DNA from: Lepiota brunneoincarnata
Taxonomy: Eukaryota; Basidiomycota; Agaricomycetes; Agaricales; Agaricaceae
NCBI GenBank assembly: GCA_023014365.1
Contig: JAEBUN010000005.1
Span: forward strand, 1,612,001 to 1,676,000
Length of the DNA: 64,000 nt
Reading direction: 5' to 3'
Position 1 is the stretch's first letter, and the number at the start of each line of letters is the position of its first letter. A program made the translations under genes and the position numbers. The notes beneath the pieces were generated by a model. The model saw only the letters and a list, made by a program, of their open reading frames with translations, was not told the DNA's origin and did no database searches. Shown piece by piece: positions 34,033-48,297 of the stretch.

Positions 34033-35549
34033 ATGGCCCTCGCTTCTGTATCCAGGTCCGTTGTGAAGAGCGTTCTGGCTGCAGAGACTCCTGAGGTATA
34101 TGTCTGAAGGATTGAAACAACAGACAGATATTAACGGATTACAGGGGGCTGGGGCCCTTGTACGCCGAAGCATTGGTTCTATGAACCTGAGGAATCTGAC
34201 ACCTTTCCTCATGCTGGATCATTTTCATGTGTCCGAGGGTGCTGTGTGTGCTGTCACTGTTTTAATATAGTGGCTCAAGTTGAGCTGCTGACCATCAGGG
34301 CTTTCCGGACCATCCTCATCGAGGACAGGCGACTGTGACCTACATGCTCGAAGGGTAGGATTCGATCTCAATCGTTTCATATAGGTGCCTGTGCTCACCC
34401 CATGATCGCAGCACAAGCCGACACGAGGATTCAGCCGGCCATAAAGGCACAATAGGTCGGTCTAGGACAATGTTCAAATCAATCTCTCCATTGATACCTA
34501 GCTCGTGGCTATCTTCAGAAACGGGGGGTGTGCAATGGATGTGTGCAGGGCGCGGAATCATTCACGCAGAAATGCCAGTTCATGCCAAGGGCCAGCCGGA
34601 CCCCCGAGGTCTCCAACTCTGGATTGACCTTCCGAAGCAGGTGCGGCTTTCTGGCCGAACTTGTATATGTGGTGTGGCTAACACATCCCCCGGTAGTTCA
34701 AAATGGTGGTACGTACCTGACACTCGCGACAAAAATAGTGCCCTCAACGTGATGTTGCTTGCCTAGGAGCCATCTTATCAAGAGCTTGGACCAGAACAGT
34801 GCGTGGACTTTCCCCACAGCAGGGGCCAGGTTCTCATTTGTTTCTAGAATACCCACTGCGTACCCCGAAGGGCCTGATGGGCCAGTCAAAATCAAAGTAA
34901 TCAGTGGGAAAAGTCATGGCGTGGAATCACCTGTCAGACCCTTGGGTGGATGTTGGTTCTTCCATATGACATTCAAGGGAAAGGGAGCGATATTCCAGGA
35001 TATCCGTAAGCTGTACTCCTTGAAGTGCTAAGATCAGACTACCAACGACCTGTTTTCAGCTGCTGGGTGGACTTCTTTTATCTACCGTTCGTTATCCCCA
35101 ACTTGTTATAAGGGATCAGAATACCCACATTTATTCCAGTGTGGAAGGGCTCCATCCTCATGGGTGACGAGACTATACCGGGTCCCGTCTTCCATACCTT
35201 CGTTCTGTCATCCCAGGAGGGAGAAACGGGGGTCAAAATCACAGCAAGTGAAGAAGGCGCAGAGTTCATCTTAGTACGTCTCTATCGATCAACACCCCTA
35301 ATTTGTCGACATCCATTGATAATCATGTCCCCCCCGTCCAGGTCGCAGGAGAGCCTTTGAACCAGACTGTTTACCAATACGGCCCTTTTGTTATGACTAC
35401 TCGCGAAGAGATTCAGAAGACCCTGCGTGATTGTGAGTCGCTTGGTGACTGTTTGAAGAAAAGACCTACTCATAGCTGTCTTAGATCAAACGGGCACGAA
35501 TGGTTTCGAAAAAGCCCACACATGGAAGAGTGTCATTGGAGGCATGTGA
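34033..35549 (+). CDS. Pirin (cupin-fold iron protein / quercetinase-like)
   Basis: A multi-exon gene starting MALASVSRSVVKSVLAAETP. Pirin core: NLTPFLMLDHFHVSEGAGFP, DHPHRGQATVTYMLEG, RHEDSAGHKGTI, then GGVQWMCAGRGIIHAEMP. These supply the three His and one Glu that bind Fe(II) in the N-terminal cupin. The rest has LQLWIDLPKQ, VSGKSHGVESPV and the C-terminal cupin with NQTVYQYGPFVMTTREEI, ending KSVIGGM. Reported roles of pirins are transcription cofactor, redox sensor, or quercetin 2,3-dioxygenase in bacteria; the fungal role is unclear. Intron ends were set by frame. It converges with NSA1 with only 38 bp between the stops. Confidence 0.9.
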
Positions 35550-35587
35550 TTATAGAATTGCTTGTTTGATAAGGCCCCTATGTTAAG

Positions 35588-37082
35588 CTATGATATATGG
35601 CGGCGTTTGCTTTTGCCCCTCGTTTCTGTATCGCTATTTCCAATTTCCTCCATGTTATCCCAGACATCATCGCTTTGGGCGTTCGGGGGAGAATCAGTTT
35701 TTGAGTCTTCAACCGTATTATCCCATGCGACTACTGTCGGGACGCTGGTGACGTAGACCTTCTCAAGTATCTCGCCTTTGCGGTCCAGGTTTTGGCCTTC
35801 TCGAATGGTTGGAGGGAATGTAGAATGTATACGTGCGTACCGATCATTGGCTGTTGAGACCATGATTGTCGGAGAGGGTGCGATCGAAGTCACTGCACCC
35901 GAAAGACCTAGAAACGAGGACAGAATCAGACTTTTTCCTGTCCCTCCTCTGAGAGCGAATGTCACCTTTATAGCCGAAGATGACGCGACCATTGCGAAGA
36001 TCCAACGAGAATAAGTTCGTTCCATGGTCAGAGACAAAAAGTTCACTGGAGCAGGAGCGTATTAGGCAAACTAAGGGCAATCCTTAGGACACTCACTAGT
36101 CCGATAAACCCTGTTTCACAACTTGAATCCCACCTACTTTGCCCACGCCCTTCCAATCCGCAATGGGTCGTCGGGCTGCTCGTGTGTCGTATCGACGCAC
36201 ATCCCCAAGCTGAGTTCCTGTAACAATGTGGTGGCCGGAAGAGGTGATAGGGAGATAGTCTAGTGATGTTATACGAATGGGTTGTCGCAGGCCGAGAGAG
36301 TCATTTGCGACCTTTCGATCATCGTGAGCTGGGACGAGAGAAACAAAGTGAAGGACCACGTACATTTTTCGCCCGCCAGATTTCTCCAGGGAAGAGTTCA
36401 TTGTTCCGCCTCCGCTTCTTCAGTGCTGCTGGTAAGCTGTTGGGGTCCACCGTACGCAGTTGGAATGCGGCTTCGGTGTTCCAAACTGAGAGCTCAACCT
36501 CGTCGCCTCCGTAAGCGAATGTTGTTGAGTCTGGTGATAGTTGCCAGTCGTACAAGCGGGTGGGAAGAGATGTTCGATGATGTGTGGGCTGCGAGTCTGG
36601 TGATAGGTCCTGGACTGCAGTGAGCTGAAAAGCACCGTTAGCAGAACATGAGTATATTTTGCTGAAAGGGATATGATCAGACAGTGGTTAAGGAACGGGA
36701 GAACTGGCAATTACTTGTTGCTTGCTGCTAAGCCGATGTAGGAATATTCATTTTTCAGACGAGTATCCTTCCACTCTTTTGCAACTTGAAGGGTTTCTTC
36801 ATCTTGAAACGTTGACACCGTTACTGTCCCATCGGAGTAGCCTGTAACTACCTGCTCTCGTGATCGCTCGTCAGGTTGTATCCCCTAGATTGAGAGTACG
36901 TACGGCTTGCGACCCCCCAACGTTGGGGCTTGCTATTATCCGCTGAACAGATATTTATGTTCGCCCCTGGTGCAATGGGATAGAACTTTCAGCTTGTATT
37001 TGGTACCATCTTCAAAAGACTCTGGATTATAAACCAGTGATTTTATGTGGCCTTGTTCGTCGCCGACAAGGAAACGAGGCAT
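35588..37082 (-). CDS. NSA1: Ribosome biogenesis WD40 protein Nsa1/WDR74
   Basis: The start MPRFLVGDEQGHIKSLVY matches the first beta-propeller strand of Nsa1 (RFLVGDE.G.iK). The next blocks include TFAYGGDEVELSVWNTE, EIWRAKNVRGPSLCF (the WDR74 'WrAKNVrnd..l' motif), PIRITSLDYLPITSSGHHIV, DVRRYDTRAARRPIADWKGV and NLFSLDLRNGRVIFGYKG. The C-terminus has LSGAVTSIAPSPTIMVSTAN and ends in a basic tail, GKSKRRHIS. Nsa1 joins the Rix7-released early pre-60S particle in the nucleolus. In-frame ATGs lie upstream of 37082, but the shorter start fits the family. It is divergent from RMD5, 122 bp apart. Confidence 0.85.
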
Positions 37083-37204
37083 TTTTTTGGAGATGCAAAG
37101 AAAGGTGTCAGCGGAGGGCTGATACAGAAATAAATAGCCGGGCCCACAAGCCACCTCCGGGCATTTTGGACATCAGCTGTCATCTCTTCCTCCACTCATC
37201 AGCC

Positions 37205-38626
37205 ATGGAAGGTCCACTCAAGGAATTGGCAAAACTCGAGAAGCTTGCGATAGTGAAGGGTAAAGGTCTCTCGGTAACAGACACCTTGAGTTCGCTGTTG
37301 TATAGTCTACAACAAGTCAAGGAGGCCGCCCAAGCCGGCAACCTCAGTCCAGAGCAATTCGTTGCCCTAGCACAAACAGTCGAAGGGAAGAAAAAAGAGG
37401 TCGATGAGAGGCAGAAAGAGGTGTATGCCGCTATCTCGCGGTTTGGTAAGGCGTTGGACAAGGTGCGTGGGCTGGGGGTGTTAGGGGGCGTGGCAGTTGA
37501 GCAGACATTTCCTTACCGCAGAAGTTTCCGACACCGTTGCCATCGTACTTGGATTTGTTCAGCTCTGAGGAGTCGCTTGCTGCACTTGAGCGGACCATTG
37601 CATTGCACTTCCTGAGAACGGGGCAGTTTGAGGCTGCGGAAACATTCCTCGAGGTATGTGCTGGTGTTCCCAGGGAGATGACGGTGTACCGAGTGTCTTC
37701 CAGGAATCCAACGTCGTAATTCCACCCGGGACCCGCGCTCAGTTTGAAGAGCTACACCGGATACTGAAGGCTCTTAGAGCTCAGGATATTGCACCTGCCC
37801 TCGCGTACGTGCAGTGCTCTCCCGACGATCACTATCTGACAAGGACCCTAGTTGGGCAAAAGAGCACCGAGGATTTCTCAATGCCCGGTCTTCTTCTCTA
37901 GAATTCTATCTCCATCGCTCTCAATATATTCGGCTACTACTGTCTTCACATCCTCCCGATCCCCTTCCCGCCATACATTATGCTAGGACAGCCCTCCAAC
38001 CGTTTTTCAAGGAACATGAACAAGAGATGCTTCGCCTCATGACTTGCGTTGCTTTTTTGCCGCTGGACAGGCTTCAAGTATCCGCTTATGCAGACCTGGC
38101 TTCGCCGAAACTTCACTTCGACTTGGAACCCCTGTTTGCAAAAGAGTATTGTGCTAGTTTGGGAATGAGCCGACAAGTGCCGTTGAGGGTTGTGGGAGAT
38201 CTTGGTGGCGGAGGTGCCTTGGCAAGGATTGAGAAAGGGAGAAAAGTCATGCGAGAGAGGAAGAGTGAGTGGAGTCAAAAGGACGAGTTACCGGTATGTG
38301 TTTCTGGCTTGCTTCCGGTGAAGTGCTTGGCTGAACCTGATCCTTCGCGTAGATTGAGATTCTTCTACCTCCGGAGAATCGGTATCACTCGATATTTGCT
38401 TGTCCTGTGTCTAAGGAGCAGTCCACTGATCAGAATCCGCCTATGATGATGGTGTGTGGTCATGTCATCTCAAAAGACAGTTTGCATAAGTTGAGCAAAG
38501 CGGGAGGGTAAGTTGGAACTCATGATGTATTGTGAATGCATTAACAATTTGTATTGTAGTCGCGTCAAATGCCCATATTGCCCAAACGAGGCACCGATGA
38601 ACATGGCGTTGAGAGTGAATTTTTGA
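37205..38626 (+). CDS. RMD5: GID/CTLH E3 ubiquitin ligase RING subunit Rmd5/Gid2
   Basis: An N-terminal coiled coil ([18 protein letters not shown]) is followed by the LisH region [20 protein letters not shown] and the CTLH segment [20 protein letters not shown], ending [20 protein letters not shown]-like part leads to the degenerate [32 protein letters not shown] and [12 protein letters not shown], ending LRVNF. These are the RMND5/Gid2 hallmarks. With Gid9 it forms the catalytic core that ubiquitinates gluconeogenic enzymes when sugar returns. The last intron splits the RING between the Gly pair and RVKCPYC. The start follows directly after a 122-bp promoter shared with NSA1. Confidence 0.92.
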
Positions 38627-38785
38627 GGGTAATTTACATATATTGTTGTGTACCTGTAGTGTTCTATTCTGTCTGGGGCGATGTTGACCGCAACCTACTT
38701 GTGACGGCTTACCCCTTTCGATCATAAGCTTCATCGCCCCTGGTTTGTTCCCGATACATCCTCCCTCAAGTCAGACCGTTCACCC

Positions 38786-41701
38786 ATGGACGACAGGACC
38801 TCAAGAGCGTCGTTAACCGAGATCGAGTCAGTTCATATCATCTGTCGCTCAGGCCTGAACCGGGGGCTCATGTTGGCATATGAAATCGTTGCATAGGAGG
38901 GCATACGACCACTTCTTCAACAAGGGGACGACCCTGTCCAAGATTAAGGACGCAGCTTTGGGGGGTGGATTGTTTCCTTCACCCATACCTTCCAATGGAT
39001 CTACTGGAGTTCCTGGGAGGAGTCTCGCTTGGAAGGTACAGTCCCCTTTGTAATGAAACGCAGAGCCCCGAGACTGAGAAGGGACCCATGTCGTGCTTCG
39101 CGCCGGCGCCCAGTTGTTCTTGTTGCCACACGAACCTCTGGAGACGTCCCCCATACGCGCCCGCACGCTTGCGGAAGCTATGCGAGCAATGCGAAAGGCA
39201 TACAAGGATTTGTTGCTAGAGAAGATGAAAGCACCTGATGGGAGCTATGACGCCAACCTTGTATTGCCGGGGACAGCGAGCACGAGTGTCAAGGAGTGGA
39301 AGAGTGCTTCGTCCGTGTCTGCCTCCGCCGGGATTTCTACCGTGGGTGTGGGTGCGAGTGTGGATACACCGTCTGAGACAGGGGCAGCTACGAGCCTCAA
39401 GTCAGACTCATCGACGAACTTGGAGTTGAATAATCCACTAAGTTTGCACAACGAGGTATGACCACATGTTTGTGATAAACGGGAGCAAGCGCTGAGTATA
39501 TACAACTTTCTGCCCAGAACCCTTGGAACGAGTGGTTTGCGTCCGTGGAGTTGAGGAAGACGATTCTGCAGGATGTTGAGCGCACGTAGGTGTTGCAGCT
39601 TAATCTTATTCGTAATAGTGAAATTGAGGTCTGGCTCAAGGTTTCCCGATATCGCGTACTTTAGACGGCCAGATGTGCAGCATCAGTTGACCAACATTCT
39701 GTTTTTATTTTCCACCCAGCATCCATCAGTCGGGTATAGACAAGGTATGAGTTGGGTCTCGGGCTCTATGACATTACTAAGTGTTCATGACACAGGCATG
39801 CATGAGCTCCTCGCCCCTCTATACCACGCGGTCGCTTTCGACGCTGTCATGGAGGAACAAGAGGGTATCACTGTAGTGGCAGATGCTTCCCTCAAGGAAC
39901 TCTGCTCATTCTCCTGGATAGCTGCTGATGCTTGGGCACTCTTTGAAGCTGTCATGCGCGGAGCATCAAGGTGGTATGAAGTGGCGGGAGTCACCCACAC
40001 CTGGCGTTTCGACGAATGGACATGGCAGAAGCAACTCGCCGCTTCGCGCTCACGTGCGTTTGGATGTCAGAGATGGCCAGGGCGAGTTGCGGCCATATGT
40101 GGCACCGATTGTACAGACTTGCAATATGATCCAGGGTACACTTCTCCGAGCTACAGATCCGCGGTTGTTTAGAGCCATACAGGGGACGGGGATTGAGCCC
40201 CAGATATACGGGATGTAAGGGTCGTTTTCTGTACGCCATCCTGGGTGCTAATCCACCTTTGTAGCCGATGGTTGAGGTTGTTATTCACACGGGAACTTAG
40301 TATGTCTGACGCGCTCAGATTGTGGGACGGATTATTTGCCTGTGACCCTGCGCTTGACCTTGCACATTGGATTTGCGTTGCCATGTTGATTCGAATACGG
40401 AACGACCGTAAGTGCAGGCAGTTGGTGAAGTTAAATAATTCTCAACGAAATCAGTAATCCCCACCGACTACAGCGGCCAATTGACATTGCTCTTGCGATA
40501 TCCCATACCGCCGAATGTCGAAAATTCGAACCCACATCATGCGATCCTTCTCCTTCGACAAGCACTCGCACTACAGATGACGCCGAATCCCTCAACAGGC
40601 GCTTCCTTGGCGATCGAGAACAAAGCGATCTTGGATATGCCTTTAGAGGTTCCTGCCCCCGCACTGACGAGTCCTCGAAGGGGCCATCTTAACCGGCACC
40701 AGGTGGCGTCCGCGCCGGGTCGGGAGGGTAGCCCTGTGCAGGGTCATAGCCGCCTCTCATCCTCGCCCTCGATGGGCCTGCCGGAGATGTTTGCCCGTGG
40801 ATTACTTGAGCGAGGGGAGTCAGTTGGGTATCAACAAGACATTGATGGGTGCTGTGTCTGAACTCAAAGTAAGTTTTGCTCAGTCGTACCTTGGATCAGA
40901 CACTGTATACTTATTGATTTGATATGACCTTAGCGAAATATCCCTGACCTGGCTGCATCGTTAGTGAGACCATCGAGTCACACAGAGGCAGCATTTCCGC
41001 TAGAAGACGAGAGACCTCCCCAGGAACGTCCTCCTTGGGAGCCAAGGACGCGTTTTGAGATGGAGCGTGATATTTCGCAGTTCCACGCGCGAGACAAGCG
41101 TCTTGGAGATTCACTGGGGTGGATCGTGGATGTGCTCCTGCAGGACGAAGAAGAAGCAGAGAACAGTCAGAGGCTGAAGAAAGAGAAGCGAGAAGCTATC
41201 GAGTCGTTGTCATACATCCGGGATGTGCTGATCAGCAATGCGATGGTGTTGGAAGAGGATCGACTAGTGGGAGAGGAGGAAGAGATGCGGAGAAGGGCGA
41301 GAGTACAGAGGCAGGCAGCGGCTGGCTCGGCGGAGCCGAGTCCGCCAGGATCAGGGTTGTCAAGGATGGTTCCTCCACCAGCTCCTTTACCAGTAATAGA
41401 TTCGCGGCCAAAGACGACGGGATTTGGGAACCGTCATCGGTTGCCGGCGGTGCCATTGTCGCAGGCCCAGTCACCGCCCGCAACAGCAACGACAACGACA
41501 ACAACAACAAAGGGGGTAGCTGGGGTAGCGCCCTGGAACTACACGCGGTCGAGCTTTTCTGGAGGGTCGATGGTGCCGTCAGCAGCATTGCCGCGTCTGC
41601 CTCCGCCCACCTCGAGGAGTTTGAGACGAGCTAGTGAGCGGTCGAGCGATGAAATAGTGGAAGTAAATGACCCATTGGGTGCGATGCGCCTGAGTGTATA
41701 G
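38786..41701 (+). CDS. TBC-domain Rab GTPase-activating protein, TBC1D5-like
   Basis: A multi-exon gene from MDDRTSRASLTEIE. N-terminal half: YDHFFNKGTTLSKIKDAAL, GVPGRSLAWK and LFLLPHEPLET lead into the TBC domain, which is split by a Ser/Thr-rich insert of about 60 residues. Catalytic residues are present: ILQDVERTFPDIAYFR holds the IxxDxxR arginine finger, and SVGYRQGMHELLAPLYHAVA holds the YxQ glutamine finger. The rest reads FTRELSMSDALRLWDGLFAC and AMLIRIRND. A Pro/Ser-rich and coiled-coil tail follows, ending DPLGAMRLSV. Animal TBC1D5 acts on Rab7 and retromer; the split TBC domain and layout fit, so a late-endosomal role is likely but inferred. Confidence 0.8.
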
Positions 41702-41809
41702 TACATTTTAGTAGTGAGGTGAGAAATAAATCACGGGGGTGTGATTGGTCGGGACGGGTCGCGTTCTCGTTGGTGATCGGAGCCAAAGTGATTGCTTTCA
41801 TCCTCCGTC

Positions 41810-44217
<2,408 letters not shown>

Positions 44218-44449
44218 AATCATCCTTGGTCATCTTCTGTCCAGATGTGGGAGGAAGGGGGAGTGTTGTGACTTGTGAAAAGTGCTAGGCCTTAATGTAC
44301 TCTAAGGCCTTTAACATTTATTGTAGCTGCTTTACACGCATTTTCTTGTCTTTTCACCGGGTATCGTGTTGCAGAAAGCGAGTGAATGGAATTAAAACAA
44401 AAAACATCATAGATACACAGTCGATGAGAGTAAAATAATTTACAAGCGA

Positions 44450-46818
44450 TTACAAAGATCGGTCGAGGTCGTACCGGGAGAAAAACCTTTCGGGATAGTA
44501 ACGTGCCCTTACAGTTCGGCCACCAAAGTACCGACCGTCGAGCTCCCGCACGGTTTTCCAAGCTCCTGCGGGGCCAGCGAACAATACAAAGATGCGAACG
44601 GATTCTTCGGGATTGATAGGTGGTGGCTGGATGAGATGCACTACGACACGTTCAACGGTACCGTTCTTTGAGCACTCATCACCTGCAAGGTAGATTCAGA
44701 TATGTTCGTCCACACTTGAAAAGGGGAAAGTGAAACCCACCAATCTCCTCCCGCAAATCCTCGTCATCCGCGTCCTCAGGTCCGACCATATTTGTCAGGA
44801 CCACAACTCGGCTCGGCTCGCCAAACCGCTCCTTGTCCTCCTTTCCCTTTACATCCTCGTTGTTGTTGATAATCTTGCCCATCTTCGCAAGTGGATTGGA
44901 TCCACTAGCGTTAGGACCACTACCACCCTTATTTTTGTTTTTTCCTCTCCCTTGGGCTGCTGCTGCGGCAGCTTGTTCAACTGTGAGTGCGTTCACGATG
45001 CCAGTGCCATCTGCGCCTAGCCCTTGACCTTCTTTATGTCCCCACTTGGCCATCATGCGTACGGCGAAGCTGTGAGGGTCTGGCCTATTTCAGAACATTA
45101 GTCAGTACTGCTCATGGGTCGAAAAGCTAGGACGGGGTGGCTTTACCTCTTCTCTTCGTTTTGGGGTAAAGCAACCGGCGGTGTACTGGGTTCTGCTGGG
45201 GGCGGTGCTAGAGCTGCAAGGGCACCTAGTTTGGCTGCAATAGCAGCAGCAGCTTTTTTCTTGTCCTCGATGTCACTTGGTGGAGGAGGCACGGAGCCTG
45301 GAGGAGGTGGAGGAGGGACCGAGGGGGGTGCGAAAGGATTGTAAGCCAGTGCAGGTGGTGATGGTGATTTTGGTCGTGGCGGGGATGGTGCACGGTTCAT
45401 AGTGGACATGGCAAGGCGACGGAGGTAGGCTTCCTCGCCCGTATCGTCCCTCGATTGTGAGGCGGACGCAGAGTGAGAAGGTGATCCCAAGCCAAAGTCT
45501 GTGGCATTTTCATCTTGTCTTTCGTCTTCTGAGTCTTGCCTGCGGGGAGGTGAAGATGGTGGACGGTAGCCTTTTGACATGGCTAGGCGCTGTTGATAAG
45601 CCTCATCGCCTGTGAGGTCGCGGTCGACTGGAGCAGGTGTAAAGTCCATGGCTCGGTCGTCTCCGCGGTCATCTCTGCGGTCATGGTTATCATCTGCATG
45701 GGTCCAACGGTCGTAGTGGGCTTCGTAGCGACCTGGGAGCAAGATAAAAATCGTTGGCTGATCATTGGATAGCTGGGCACCTACCTGCTTTGCGTGGTCT
45801 CTCTTCGTCTTCTGAGTGTGTATAATCGCTATCAGAATAGCTTCTACTTCGCCTCATGCGTTTTCTTTCCTCCAAGCGCCGCTCTTCTGTCAATCGTTCT
45901 CGCCGCTCGATGCGCTCCCTCTGTTTCCATATTTTATACTCGTTGTAATCGTCTGGCCGCAGAGGATCGTATTGTTCCAGGGGGTCCCAGATAGGTACAG
46001 CTGGGGCATTTTTATTCTGGAACGGCAGCTCTAGCATCCATTCAGTCGTGTGATGTAACTACGCACCTTTTTGTTTTTACCCTTTCCAACAGTCCTCCTT
46101 TTCTGAGCAGCTTTAAACCCATTTACATCCTCATCCAGTACCATGCTTGGTGGTTTTACCTTCTTGCCCCATCCCTGGTTTGTGGCGGGCGCCGGCGATT
46201 CCCCACCCTCTGGGTTCTGCTCATTCAAAACCGGGGGAGAAAATAAGACGGCGGTCGAAGAGATGACTGCGGTCGAAGGCATAGCGGCGGTAGGTCCAGA
46301 GGCTACAATGGGCGCGGGCGCGGTCACGACCGATGCGCCTACGGGGAGACGCGGTGCCGAGGGTTTGGCCTTTTGATTTGGGCGCCTGACAGGCGCAAAG
46401 GCAAGCGCAGCAGACCATCCTGCTAGTCCCGCATAATGTGCGCAAAGAGGCATATCATCAAGATCGACCATCGAGAAAGGGAAGGAGCGGGACAAGAGTG
46501 ATATTTCAATTAACGAGTTCTAGGGTGAAAATGGAGAACAGATGGAGAGATACCAGCTGAAGGTTTGGCGGCGGGCGCCGTTGGGCCTGGCGCGGTTCCT
46601 GATGCCTGTGCATCGTTGTTGGTAGGTTGTGCATTGGCTTGGGGGTCTGGCTTGGGGGCAACTGCGGGTGTTTCAACTTGGGGATTGGCAGAAGTCGTTG
46701 GTAGTGAAGGCTGGAGAGATTGAGAGGAGGAGGAGGAGGAGGAGGAGGAGGAGGAGGGAAAGAGAGTTCCAGCTGAGAACTGAATGCCTCCGTAGAGGCC
46801 GCCTGCTCGGCTGGTCAT
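44450..46818 (-). CDS. Splicing factor SPF45/RBM17 (G-patch plus UHM)
   Basis: Starts [20 protein letters not shown], then a polyserine run. Block 2 is [19 protein letters not shown], and block 3 is [20 protein letters not shown], the SPF45 'D.yDP..PN.Y' type motif, followed by a long Arg/Glu helix. Two repeated [12 protein letters not shown] and [12 protein letters not shown] units occur. The G-patch reads [20 protein letters not shown], and the C-terminal RRM is a [43 protein letters not shown] and [16 protein letters not shown], whose RYF loop binds ULM ligands. The protein works at 3' splice-site choice. At least six exons. It lies 108 bp downstream of the small Ala-rich gene on the same strand. 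Confidence 0.9.
46727..46757 (+). repeat. (GGA)n microsatellite coding for polyserine in SPF45 (read on the minus strand)
   Basis: About ten GAG/GGA units. On the minus strand they encode a run of about eleven serines after residue 20. This is a likely length-polymorphic site. Confidence 0.8.
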
Positions 46819-46882
46819 GGTTCACAAAACACTTGGTGAATAACATGTAAATGTAATACATATTCAATCCGAAATTTCCCAG

Positions 46883-46888
46883 CACGTG
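46883..46888. promoter_or_regulatory. CACGTG E-box upstream of SPF45
   Basis: A perfect palindrome 65 bp before the SPF45 start codon, in the 108-bp gap behind the small Ala-rich gene. Confidence 0.35.
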
Positions 46889-46926
46889 CAAGTAAAAATA
46901 CACAAAATTTAAATATTTACATATCA

Positions 46927-47451
46927 TCACTTGGATGAGCCCAAGATGCCTTCCCTTCCGGCTTCCTTTGTTGCCTGGTCGCCTACAGCAGCGCCATACA
47001 TATGTTTGGCTGCGCTTGCAGCAGTCATGGCAGCGCTGCTGGCCAAACTTGCAGCAGTATTCATTGCACCTGTGGTCAAATTAGCCATGATAGTGGCACA
47101 TCATTACTTAAAACTCATACCAGCAGGCTTAGTTACATTGGCCCAGCCGTCATCTGGAGAGAAAGAACATCTGCCAGAAGTCCTGAAAATTAGTGGAACG
47201 AAAACCAGTCACCTTTATTCGAATTCTTGTTCAAAGGGTCGATGTTTGTAGACTCGATAATGCCAGGCTGTGCTTCTATGACGCCAGCCTGACTCTTCGA
47301 GGTGAGCTGTTGTTGGTCAGTCCTATTGAAACGGTTGCGCGGTTGATCCCGTTCCTGCAGGACGGGTATGTGTTAAGTTTATTTTGGTATTGATGTCAAC
47401 TTGATGTACCAAGGTGGTGTTCAGAGGTTGAGAGCGGTTGCTGAAAGACAT
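46927..47451 (-). CDS. Small Ala-rich protein of unknown function (four exons)
   Basis: Exons 47451-47410, 47354-47213, 47155-47123 and 47069-46927 sum to exactly 360 nt (119 aa). All three introns have GT..AG ends and 53-57 bp. The start MSFSNRSQPLNTTLERDQPR leads to a polar Gln/Asn/Ser-rich middle (GVIEAQPGIIESTNIDPLNK), a DDGWANVTKPAG step, then an Ala-rich amphipathic helix (GAMNTAASLASSAAMTAASA, AKHMYGAAVGDQATKEAGRE), ending GILGSSK. It is very hydrophilic apart from the Ala helix, reminiscent of LEA or CsbD-type stress proteins, but I cannot place it in a family. A CRE palindrome lies 63 bp upstream. The longer plus-strand frame across it is an antisense shadow. Confidence 0.7.
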
Positions 47452-47513
47452 TTTGTGGTTATGAACGACACTTTGGCCACCATTTTATAGCCAGATAGAC
47501 CACAACGTCAATG

Positions 47514-47521
47514 TGACGTCA
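47514..47521. promoter_or_regulatory. TGACGTCA (CRE/ATF) site ahead of the small Ala-rich gene
   Basis: A perfect CRE palindrome, 63 bp upstream of the start at 47451 and directly abutting the stop codon of the RsfS-like gene. It suggests control by a CREB/ATF-type bZIP factor, typical of stress genes in fungi. Confidence 0.45.
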
Positions 47522-48217
47522 CTAAGCATGCATAAAGTATTTTTCGCGCGCCTCTCGGCTCAACACGTGCACTGCAAAATCCCCAGCATCCACCATGGCC
47601 CACCCGTTACCCATCCGCCGTCTGGATTTCGGTGGAAGGGGAAGTGATGGCTTTATTTCCCCTAGCTTTTTTTATGTTATTTGGTGATGAACGACGAGAA
47701 ATGTATGCATATACACACTGTTTTTCGCACCATCCGTACCACAGACTCGATAGCACCTCGGTTTTCTGTCCCTTCTTTGACCTACAAAATCTCAGCATAT
47801 ACAAGTTTGGCTGCCCAAGGGGGGAGACACGCCCACCTGTGCCATCACAGTCCAGCTCCAGACTCCACCTGGAACATCATATGTGGATTCTCCACCATAC
47901 GTCGAGCCACGTTTGCGTCTTCCCTGGGGCGCTTTCAATGGCAGCGGTGGACCGGGTGCTCGCTCCACAGCCCTGCTAGCCTCAAGCGTGGATAGATCCA
48001 GATGGGGGGACCGAGCAAGTGTGGCATGGACGAGTTTCACTGGTTCTGGGGCATCATCAGGAACCCGGACGGGAGTCATATGCTGCTGAGGCGGAGCAAA
48101 GGTTTCCTGGGGCTGTTCATAAGCCTGGTCCACAAACCAGGGTACCGAGGCCAGAGTGCGCCTGTTGAGTGGGCGACGAGAACACTGGCCAAGTTGTCTC
48201 AGGCACTGCACGAACAT
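47522..48217 (-). CDS. Mitochondrial iojap/RsfS-domain protein, Atp25 N-terminus-like
   Basis: Exons 48217-47837, 47781-47719 and 47665-47522 sum to 588 nt (195 aa). The N-terminus MFVQCLRQLGQCSRRPLNRR is a mitochondrial leader. VPWFVDQ follows, like the PWYL step after the leader of Atp25. The RsfS/iojap fold comes next: GGVWSWTVMAQVKEGTENRG, AIESVVRMVRKTL, GNGWAMVDAGDFAVHVLSRE and AREKYFMHA. Bacterial RsfS silences ribosomes by binding uL14; fungal Atp25 needs its RsfS half for mitoribosome function and its C-terminal half for ATP9 mRNA. Only the RsfS half is present here. An unspliced reading would miss the last exon, which carries the family's best motif. It shares an 80-bp promoter with SHR3. 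Confidence 0.72.
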
Positions 48218-48297
48218 GGCTGAAAAGAAGAAAAGGAAGTGGACTTAGTGGCCCGAAAAGGCAAGAACCCCTTCGCTCTACTCACTCATTCACACCT

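Noticed and set aside
41119..41634. Plus-strand 171-codon frame
   Set aside because: It is the +1 frame over the coiled-coil tail of the TBC1D5-like gene; composition (Arg/Glu/Gly) is that of a shadow.
46931..47251. Plus-strand frame of 106 codons with hydrophobic Ala/Leu runs, looking like a membrane protein
   Set aside because: It begins with TTG rather than ATG and lies antisense to the spliced Ala-rich gene; Ala-rich helices read backwards give such hydrophobic frames.
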